Assembly (NCBI GenBank): GCA_017431185.1
Contig: JAFRLP010000520.1
Span: forward strand, 1-6,912
Direction of reading: 5' to 3'
Source of the DNA: Victivallales bacterium
GTDB lineage: Bacteria > Verrucomicrobiota > Lentisphaeria > Oligosphaerales > Oligosphaeraceae
DNA: 6,912 nucleotides
Shown: positions 1 through 6,600 of the stretch, one piece after another
Layout: each line of letters begins with the position of its first letter
Numbering within the stretch: position 1 is the first letter of the stretch
The notes under the pieces: generated by a model
Told to the model about the DNA's origin: nothing
What the model saw: only the letters and a program-made list of their open reading frames with translations
Database searches by the model: none
Position numbers and translations under genes: made by a program

Positions 1-2516
1 CGCTCCTGCGCACGGGGACGGGGGACGTCCTGCTTTCCTGGGAGGACACCTGGTTCGACGTGCGCCACCGCCTGGTGCGCAGGGAGGACTCGCGGGGGCG
101 CGTCCGCACCGCCTCCTGGGGCTGCTGCGGGAAGGAGTCGGAGACGCTGGAGGACGGGGCGGAGCTCGCCTACGCCCGCGACCTGCGCTCCCGCCTGGTC
201 TCCCGTGCGCGGACGGCCTTCGGCGGGCGCCCCGCGCACGTGACCTCATACTCCCACGACGCGGAGGGGCGGCTGCTCGCCACCGCCGTCTCCTCCGGCG
301 GGCTTTCCCTCGCCGAGTCCTGGACCTACGACCTGGCGGGGCGTGTCGCCTGGCGGCGGAACGCCCTGGGAAAGTGCGCCCGCCACGCATACGACGGCGC
401 GGGCCGCGTCGTCCGCGTCTGGGGCGACACGGAGTACCCCGCCGAGTACGCCTACGACGTGTTCGGCGACCTGGTGACGCTCACGACTTTCAGAGCCGAG
501 GCGGGCGGGGACGGATGGGCGGGGGAGGACTGGCCGAACCCCGCCCCCGCGGGCGACGTGACCTCCTGGCTCCGCGATCCCGCCACGGGGCTGGTCTCCG
601 CCAAGCGCCACGCCGACGGGCACGGCCCGTCCTACACCTACGACGCGCAGGGCCGCGTCGCCACCCGGACCAGACCGAAGGCCACCGAACAGAAGCCCTC
701 CATTCTCACCTCCTATACCTACGACGGCCTCGGGCGCCTCGTCCGTGTCTCCTACTCCACAGACGACAAGTTGAATTTCCTCGCCTACAACGACGAGTAT
801 CACATCTCCTATACCAGATTCGGGGCGTGGGCCGATTATGGCGGGGTGGAGTTCACGTATGACGAGCATCTGCGCGTGTCTGGCGAGACGTCCCACTACG
901 GCCATCTCCAAAGGACTTTGACGAGAACCTGGATGTCGGAAGGGCTGAAGGGACAGCCTCTTGCCTTGAGCGTGGACGGCGAACTGGTCTATCGTCTGGG
1001 CAGAGACCCGTATGGCCGAATTGACAGAATCACCACTTCAATGGGGGATTTCCTCTATGAGAGGCTGCCTGGCAGCGACCTGGTGGCCCGCATGACACGC
1101 CCCAACGGCATCGTGACCGAGTGGTCATACGAGCCGCACCGCGACCTGGTCACGCAGGTCAGAAACGGCGAGATTTCCGTGTACGGGTATGCCTACGACG
1201 AAATTGGGCGACGCACCAGCATGACGCGGAGCGGCGAGGCGCATCCCGTGCCCGACGCCGTCTCCTATTCCTACGACGACCGTTCGCAACTGCTTTCCGC
1301 CGTCTCCAACCAGGAGACATCCTATTTCTACCAGTACGGATATGACTGCATCGGCAATCGGGTGAACGCCAGGGAGGAGATCGACGCCTGGGCGTTCGAG
1401 ACCAATGGGAGAAACCAGTATGTCCGCATCGCCGAGAACGGCGTCTGGCGCGACTGTACCTACAATGCCGACGGCACTCTGAGGAGTCTGCCGACAGCAG
1501 GCGGACAGTGGCTGACGATTCTTGACTATGACCAGGAGAACCGCCCTGTCGAGCTATGGCAGTTCCATGGAAAAATCCTGCATACGGATTTCGACCGTCT
1601 CGGCAGAGCGGTCATGCAGCGGCTGTCCGATACGGCGACTGGCGACCAAGGAGTCTGGAAGGCGCATCTCCATGATGGCTGGAGGCATCTGGAGGAGTGG
1701 CGCTGGCAGTGGAATGCTCCGCCCGCCATGCAGTCAAGGCTGCTTTGGCAGCCTCTGGAGATTGGTCAGGAAGCCGTGCTTGCCAAGACGGAGAATGGAC
1801 AGACGCTGTACTTCCTTCACGACGCCGACAAAAACATTGTCCAGGTGACTGACTCCGAGGGAAGGCTTGTCTCCTCCCATTCCTATTCGCCGTTCGGCAA
1901 GCAGCGCGGCGGGTTTCTCTCCCCAGGGTTCAGTTCCGAGCGGTCGGAGCCGACTTGGGGGCTCTCCCTCTACCATTATCGTCAACTCTATCCCGTGTAC
2001 GGACGCTGGCTCTCCGAAGACCCTCTGGGCGAGTCTGTCTCCCTCAACCTGTATTCCTTCCTCGAAAACAATCCTGTCGGACGAACTGACTATCTGGGAT
2101 TGGCATCGTGGCTTGATGTCATCCCCATCATAGGCACAGTTCGAGGTTTCTACTACGCAAATAGTGCTCCGGGAACTTCTGCAAGCGACTATTCATCCAT
2201 CAAGGTCAGCGCTGATGAATGCTGCAAAGCAAAGCAAGACCAAGGTGGAGTTGAAGATGTTGAGGCTCTTTGCGAAAGAAAAATCGATGCCCTGAGAGCA
2301 CGTTTTTTCACATCGAACAACCAGGGATTGTTTGCAAAAACCGGCATTGATCTGGCAACCGCTTTTGCAGGTTTGAAAACCGGACATATTGGGATATTGG
2401 CGTCTGGTCTATTAACCTTGGACTCTTTGGCTGGGTTGCATGCAGTCTTTCGCAATGACGAGGCACTCGACAATGCGGCAAACGATGCAAAGCACTCAAA
2501 TTGCAAATGCCCATGA
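1..2516 (+). CDS. Rhs/YD-repeat polymorphic toxin-type protein, 5' partial
   Basis: The frame is open from the window edge (first complete codon at 3) to the TGA at 2514-2516. The GTG at 60 is therefore an internal valine codon, not a start, and the gene begins upstream. At least 837 codons are visible. Repeated YD motifs run through it, for example TYDLAGRV, AYDGAGRVVRV, TYDAQGRVATR, TYDGLGRLVRV, AYDEIGRRTSM, DYDQENRPVEL and DFDRLGRAVMQ. These are followed by a typical Rhs core end: SYSPFGKQ near 1884, LYHYRQLYPVYGRWLSEDP from 1968, then LNLYSFLENNPV and DYLGL (2088-2102). In known Rhs proteins the repeats form a hollow shell around a C-terminal toxin that is cut off after DPxGL. Here proline is replaced by tyrosine. 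The last 137 residues are a separate variable tip. The gene overlaps the next by 4 bases. The Rhs family call is firm; toxin activity is inferred. Secretion route and N-terminal domains are outside the window. Confidence 0.93.
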   Translation, partial: LLRTGTGDVLLSWEDTWFDVRHRLVRREDSRGRVRTASWGCCGKESETLEDGAELAYARDLRSRLVSRARTAFGGRPAHVTSYSHDAEGRLLATAVSSGGLSLAESWTYDLAGRVAWRRNALGKCARHAYDGAGRVVRVWGDTEYPAEYAYDVFGDLVTLTTFRAEAGGDGWAGEDWPNPAPAGDVTSWLRDPATGLVSAKRHADGHGPSYTYDAQGRVATRTRPKATEQKPSILTSYTYDGLGRLVRVSYSTDDKLNFLAYNDEYHISYTRFGAWADYGGVEFTYDEHLRVSGETSHYGHLQRTLTRTWMSEGLKGQPLALSVDGELVYRLGRDPYGRIDRITTSMGDFLYERLPGSDLVARMTRPNGIVTEWSYEPHRDLVTQVRNGEISVYGYAYDEIGRRTSMTRSGEAHPVPDAVSYSYDDRSQLLSAVSNQETSYFYQYGYDCIGNRVNAREEIDAWAFETNGRNQYVRIAENGVWRDCTYNADGTLRSLPTAGGQWLTILDYDQENRPVELWQFHGKILHTDFDRLGRAVMQRLSDTATGDQGVWKAHLHDGWRHLEEWRWQWNAPPAMQSRLLWQPLEIGQEAVLAKTENGQTLYFLHDADKNIVQVTDSEGRLVSSHSYSPFGKQRGGFLSPGFSSERSEPTWGLSLYHYRQLYPVYGRWLSEDPLGESVSLNLYSFLENNPVGRTDYLGLASWLDVIPIIGTVRGFYYANSAPGTSASDYSSIKVSADECCKAKQDQGGVEDVEALCERKIDALRARFFTSNNQGLFAKTGIDLATAFAGLKTGHIGILASGLLTLDSLAGLHAVFRNDEALDNAANDAKHSNCKCP
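2103..2513 (+). other. Variable C-terminal tip of the Rhs protein (candidate toxin domain)
   Basis: This is the 137-residue extension after DYLGL. It opens with WLDVIPIIGTVRGFYYA, a short hydrophobic segment of a kind often seen just after an Rhs core. A middle charged part follows (DECCKAK, then ALCERKIDALRARFF). Next comes a long mostly apolar helix-like stretch at about 2328-2450 (from LFAKTG to AGLHAVF), and the end is NCKCP. There are five cysteines: a CC pair, one single, and a CxC pair near the end. I see no HNH, DxD, deaminase, ADP-ribosyltransferase or peptidase motif. The base composition is near 47% GC in 2221-2280, well below the 5' part of the gene, as expected for an exchangeable tip. 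Position and the coupled membrane protein downstream suggest a toxin, perhaps membrane-acting, but the activity is not shown by any motif. It could also be a non-toxic conserved tail. Confidence 0.6.
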
Positions 2517-2926
2517 CAGTCATGAAAATCAGACTTCCACGGAATATTCAACATATTTTTTTCTGGGCAGCAAGCCTGGCTGAATGGGGTGCTTGTGTCA
2601 TTTTGGGGCTGAATCTTCTGTATCTATATGGCAGTTTGCCCATGGACGAAGAATGGATGCGCGAAAAGGCACGAAAAGATTTCCAGTGTGGCAACATAAG
2701 ATTTCTGCGCCCCACACCAGGGAACACAGAGCAGGTGTGTAGTATTATGGAAAGCAAGTTGAAAGAACGCTTCAACAATAGGGATATTCCTATTTGCTAT
2801 TATTACTACTATGAAACGGGGCTTTTGCGATTTCTGGTCATTTCGCCACGGACTCTGGCTTCAGAAAGTGCCAAGTGCTATAATTTAGAAATGAAGACAC
2901 TGCTCACAATAAAGTCTAAATTGTAA
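2513..2926 (+). CDS. Small single-pass membrane protein, candidate Rhs immunity protein
   Basis: The protein has 137 residues from the ATG at 2513, which shares ATGA with the rhs stop. I chose this start because stop-start overlap implies translational coupling and there is no clear Shine-Dalgarno sequence. In-frame alternatives are TTG 2501, ATG 2507 and ATG 2522. A basic N-terminus (MKIRLPR) precedes one apolar helix at about residues 15-39 ending in LNLLYLYGSLP. About 95 soluble residues follow, so the positive-inside rule puts the C-terminal part outside the cytoplasmic membrane. Distinct stretches are CYYYYYE (five tyrosines in a row) and ISPRTLASESAKCYN near the end. I do not recognise the family. 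The next gene is a paralogue. Sitting directly behind a variable Rhs tip is the usual place of an immunity gene, and a membrane-anchored extracytoplasmic domain would suit protection against a membrane or periplasmic toxin. The role is inferred from context alone. Confidence 0.72.
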   Translation: MTVMKIRLPRNIQHIFFWAASLAEWGACVILGLNLLYLYGSLPMDEEWMREKARKDFQCGNIRFLRPTPGNTEQVCSIMESKLKERFNNRDIPICYYYYYETGLLRFLVISPRTLASESAKCYNLEMKTLLTIKSKL

Positions 2927-2951
2927 AAAGGCAAATGATTTTGCATATAAA

Positions 2952-2959
2952 AGGTAGGA
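2952..2959 (+). promoter_or_regulatory. Ribosome binding site of the second small membrane protein gene
   Basis: AGGTAGGA lies with its last G 5 bases before the ATG at 2964, inside the 37-base gap after the preceding gene. It is the clearest Shine-Dalgarno-like sequence in the window and supports this start. It also means this gene can be translated independently, whereas its neighbours on both sides depend on ATGA overlaps. Confidence 0.55.
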
Positions 2960-2963
2960 AAAT

Positions 2964-3389
2964 ATGAATAGAATGTGCAATTTAAAGAAATGGATATTAC
3001 GGAAGGCAATCTTGAAAAATATCTGTGAATTTCTTTTTTTCTTTGCAGGAGGAATGCTTGCGGCTCTGTTTTATATAAATTTGCTTTTTCTGAAATCATC
3101 GCTGCCTGGGCATGCCCACCAGGCAAAAAAAGAAGCCATGGCAGACTTTAATAATTCAAGAATAAATTACATGATTCCGCTAAACAATAAAATTAATGTG
3201 CAGGAAGAAAACACAATCATTATCAATGACATCAAATTTCATGTCAAATATCATTATTATAGGATGAGCTTTCTAGAAAGAATGTATATTCTCTCCCCAA
3301 AAGACTTGGCATCCAAATATGCAAAAGCCTACAATGATAAAATGTTGTCTTTGCTCTCAAAGAAAATCACAGAGGAAAAAGACCTATGA
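2964..3389 (+). CDS. Small single-pass membrane protein, paralogue of the preceding gene
   Basis: The protein has 141 residues. A very basic N-terminus (KKWILRKAILKN) leads into one membrane helix at about residues 20-43 ending in INLLFLKSSLP, which aligns with LNLLYLYGSLP of the preceding protein. Homology continues to the end: LSPKDLASKYAKAYNDKMLSL matches ISPRTLASESAKCYNLEMKTL, with 12 of 22 positions identical over this block when one more leucine is included. A tyrosine patch (KYHYYR) also matches CYYYYYE. The middle is much more diverged. The predicted topology is the same, with the C-terminal domain outside the cytoplasmic membrane. The gene is strikingly AT-rich (15 of 60 bases are G or C in 3181-3240), unlike the rest of the window, which suggests separate acquisition rather than a recent tandem copy. 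It may be an extra immunity gene kept from an earlier Rhs tip. The family is unknown to me. Its TGA overlaps the next start by 4 bases. Confidence 0.72.
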   Translation: MNRMCNLKKWILRKAILKNICEFLFFFAGGMLAALFYINLLFLKSSLPGHAHQAKKEAMADFNNSRINYMIPLNNKINVQEENTIIINDIKFHVKYHYYRMSFLERMYILSPKDLASKYAKAYNDKMLSLLSKKITEEKDL

Positions 3390-3481
3390 AATATTTACTC
3401 TGTAGGAAGAAAGCAATGTTTTTTGTTCTGTCACTGGTGATTCTACTTTGTGCAACCAGTTGTGCGCCCAGGGAACCATAA
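3386..3481 (+). CDS. 31-residue lipoprotein-like peptide
   Basis: The ATG at 3386 shares ATGA with the stop of the preceding gene, and GAGG at 3372-3375 lies 10 bases upstream as a possible ribosome binding site. The peptide begins MKYLLCRKKAMFF, continues with an apolar core (VLSLVILLCA) and ends ATSCAPREP before TAA at 3479-3481. This is the layout of a type II (lipoprotein) signal peptide: basic n-region, apolar h-region, small residues, then cysteine. The lipobox is imperfect, with alanine instead of leucine at -3 of ATSC. If processed at that cysteine the mature product would be only CAPREP. Known tiny bacterial lipoproteins include entericidins and colicin lysis proteins, and a role in release is conceivable but not shown. 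It could instead be the surviving 5' end of a longer decayed lipoprotein gene; the frames just downstream do not convincingly continue it. The stop-start overlap is the best evidence that it is translated. Confidence 0.45.
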   Translation: MKYLLCRKKAMFFVLSLVILLCATSCAPREP

Positions 3482-3508
3482 AAACATGACTGACATGTTG
3501 TTGCCCGC

Positions 3509-3538
3509 TTGCAAATCGCGCATTATATGCGATATTAT
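3509..3538 (+). promoter_or_regulatory. Possible promoter for the large exported protein gene, with palindrome in the spacer
   Basis: TTGCAA (3509-3514, 4 of 6 to the -35 consensus) and TATTAT (3533-3538, 5 of 6 to the -10 consensus) are 18 bases apart, about 100 bases ahead of the ATG at 3638. The spacer holds an inverted repeat, CGCAT-TAT-ATGCG (3519-3531), with an alternative pairing ATCGC/GCGAT (3515-3519 with 3529-3533), which could be an operator. The consensus used is that of E. coli sigma-70, which may not hold in this organism, so this is only a candidate. The rest of 3482-3637 has a weak hairpin (3483-3499) and no gene I can support. Confidence 0.28.
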
Positions 3539-3637
3539 GAGAGACGGTTCTTGTTATGGTCCTTTTTCTCATGTTCTCCCTGCTGTCTTTATCCGGCGGC
3601 ACGATAATGGGTCTCTCCTGGAACTTCTGGCTGCTTT

Positions 3638-6600
3638 ATGAAAAGCGTAATGATGCATGGAATCTGCGCATTGGCTGTTGTCATGTTGGCGACTGGGGCG
3701 GTGTCTGCGGCTACAGGACTGCATCCGACGAGTGTGTCGCAGACCAGGGTCACTTTGGCCTGGACGGCTGAAGATGGAGAGAGTGTGCAGGTCTGGCGGG
3801 ACGGGACACTGGTTGGCCAGTCATCGGAGGGCACCTTCTCCGACTGCGGGCTGACTGCCGCGACGGACTATGTGTATCGCGTGGCATCGGACGGCGAAGC
3901 AGGGGAGACGGTCACTGTCCGCACAATGCAGAGCATGCCACGCGCCGATTTCCAGTCTGCCGCCATGGTGGCGGAGACCATGCATGGACAGTCCTGGTGG
4001 GGCTGGACTGCCACGACATTGCTGACGGTGGCACGGACTGCGTTGGAGAGCCTGTGCGGCTCCCCGTCCCTCTTTACCTCAGAGGAAAGCGAAATCCTGG
4101 AGGATTTCATTGAACGTGAACTGGAGGAGGTGGCTTCGGAAGGGCAGATGTCTGCGGAGGAACGCCAGGCGGCGGCTGAAGAGTTGCGCGAGACCCTGGA
4201 CAGCCTGGGCACGGGACTGACTTTCGAGGACATGTATTTCCATGTCTCCCTGGCGGAACTGGCGGGGCGTTTCCGTGCCATCGGCGGCAATGGGGCCGCA
4301 GCCATGCTGCTGGACAGCGCCTTGGAGTTCGCCACCTGCAGCGAGAGCCTGACTGCGTGGACGCTGAACGATTTGCTGAAGACGCTTCAGGCCGACGTCC
4401 AGGGCGAGACCCGGGAGGCCTTTGCAGAGCGTCTTGGCATTGCCTTCCGGCAACGGGGACGCTTTGCAATGCGTTTCCCTGATTCGGATTCCGACCTGGC
4501 AAGCCAGATTCTCCGGCTGTCCCTGCTGGATGCAAGGCACTCATTCCCGTATATCCTGCGCCATGACGGGCAATACGCAGCCCTCCAGGAGGAGGCAGAG
4601 CGGCTGCTTGACTCATGGGTTGCAAAACAGGGGGCCTCACCGGCGTTGGAGCAGCAGATTCGGGATTGGCGGCTTGTCTGGACGACTGTGAGCCTGGGGA
4701 ACGGCATTGGAGGCAGCCACCAAGGGACACTGCACATCCGCGACGTCACGGTGGAGAAGGAACCGCCGGGCGCCATTTTCGGCGACTCCTTCGAGGATGC
4801 ATGGTCGGTGGCGCTGGAGGGCGAGGCGGTCGCCGTGCCATGCCTGGCCGGCCACATCTATGAGTTGACGGTGGATGTATCGGTGGGACTGGGGCAGGCG
4901 CCTCTCCGTTTCGCCATTCCCGATTATCGCCCGATTGAAGGATTGGCCAGGACAGTGACCAGCCTGGGGGTGGATGAATCCCAGCTGACGCCAGGACGCA
5001 GGCTGAATCTAGTTGTCCCCGCCATTGACTATCCGTATAATCTTCGGTGCGCCGAAGGCGTGGACTTTGCCAGAATCAACTGGGAATGGCTTCCGCCCGC
5101 CGGATTCGAATTGGACAAATTCATCATCTATTTGGATGGACTGGCAATAGGGGAGACAGACGCTCCCGCGGCTTTTGTGACCCTTGCGGATGCGGAGGAG
5201 CATACGGTGGCAATCGCCGCACGTGACCAGAACGGGTGTGTGCATACCCGAAGCCGACCTCTGCCGGTCAGGAGACTGGAGCACCTCCAGGCGGACTGGC
5301 TGACCTGGCGCCGCATTTATTTCGGGGAAGCGGACGGCATTGACGCCCTTGCCGACGCGGATGGCGACGGAAGCTGCAACTACGACGAGTTCACCGCCGG
5401 CACGGACCCGCTGCTGTGCCCCGGGCCGGCGCCCGTGCTGCGCCAGCGCGGCTACACCGCCCTGTCGATGTTCTGGGACGAGCCGCCAGGGCTGGAAGGC
5501 TCCATCTACGAAATCAGAAGGGATGGGGTGCTGCTCGGAAATGCCTCCTCCCCCGAATTCCAGGATGGCGGTCTTCTCCCTGGCACCACGCCATGCTACC
5601 AGGTACGTGTACCTGGCGCGACCGACTGGAGCGTCGCGGTGACGATGGCGACACTGCCCGAGGACAAGTGGGAAGGACATGACAAAGTGCGCCAACTGGT
5701 GGACTCCTTCCTGGGGCGCGGTCCGGGGGAGTTCACGGGACGTGCCCTTCTGGCCGCCGTGCAGACAGCCATTGGAACGCTGTGCGGGACGGCGGTGGGG
5801 CTTTCCCCCGATGATGCGGAGTTGGTCTCGGAATTGGTGGAGGGGGAACTGGCCGACCTTCGGCTGGCTACGCCATACACAGGTGCAACGGTATCCGCCA
5901 CGGAGCACCAGGACGAGGGCGTCGCCTTGGAGGAGACGCTGGAGAGCGAATGGGGCGGCGCCACTTTGGAGAGCGTCTATGTCGGCGGGATGCTGTCGCG
6001 CCTGGCGTCCCGTTATTGGAAAGCATACCTTGAGAACCCGTCGGATGTCGGGAAAAGGGAGAACTCGCTTCAACTGGACGACGCGTCGCTTCTGTTTCTT
6101 CCCGGAAGCCGCCAGTTTGTTCTGGGTGTCCTGCATGACATGGCCGGAAAAACGATGCATGGCGTGTCGGGAGAGGCGCTGCCGGATGCATGCTCCGCCA
6201 GCGCCAGGCTGATCAGCCGCTACAACGCCTTTTTCCCCGGCGAGGCGGGAAGACCGAATGCGCAAATCAGTTTCCCCGCGTATTATCTGGCTCTCAGGAA
6301 TTACTGGAATCATTTCCCCGAGCTGCTAACCTACGACAACTACCACCAGGACTTCTTCAATGCCGCAGTGCAGCTGGCCGGGATGATTGACTGGGACCTC
6401 TGGCATCCCGGCGCCCGTGGCCCGGAAAGGTTTGCGGCCTGGCGCCTGGACACCCTCCTCATCGAGGTGACGGCGGGAAGCGGACGGTTGGAGATACACA
6501 ATTGCTCCACGTCCGGTTCTCCGCCAGGCTGGCGCCCGGAAAATGACGTCCGTGTCCTTGAACTGGAGTCGGGGGTGAATTCCATACCTGTTTACGCTGG

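Noticed and set aside
374..862. Second + frame inside the rhs gene, 162 codons
   Set aside because: It is an arginine- and proline-rich shadow of the YD-repeat frame.
246..911. Open frame of 221 codons on the - strand
   Set aside because: It is antisense to clear YD repeats and is dominated by glycine, valine and arginine. It is a composition shadow.
3483..3499. Hairpin AACATG-ACTGA-CATGTT just after the TAA at 3479-3481, as a terminator
   Set aside because: The stem is only six base pairs, half of them A-T, and no T-tract follows, so it does not qualify as an intrinsic terminator.
3527..3607. 26-codon frame beginning MRYYERRFLLW
   Set aside because: It is very short, its start falls inside the promoter-like sequence, there is no ribosome binding site, and the product is an implausible cysteine/phenylalanine mix.
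3450..3641. 63-codon frame across the gap after the lipoprotein-like peptide
   Set aside because: It has a GTG start inside the lipoprotein-like frame, no ribosome binding site and no recognisable feature. I considered it as a frameshifted continuation of the lipoprotein but found no support.
3556..3771. Frame starting MVLFLMFSLLSLSGG, resembling a membrane or signal segment
   Set aside because: It would overlap the exported protein gene by 134 bases in another frame, and beyond the apolar start it has no protein-like character. The signal peptide from 3638 explains the region better.
5009..6313. Open frame of 434 codons on the - strand
   Set aside because: It lies wholly antisense to the exported protein gene, whose domain repeats and EF-hand loop prove the + frame. 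Its product is arginine-, glutamine- and histidine-rich with no recognisable domain, as expected of a shadow in GC-rich coding DNA.
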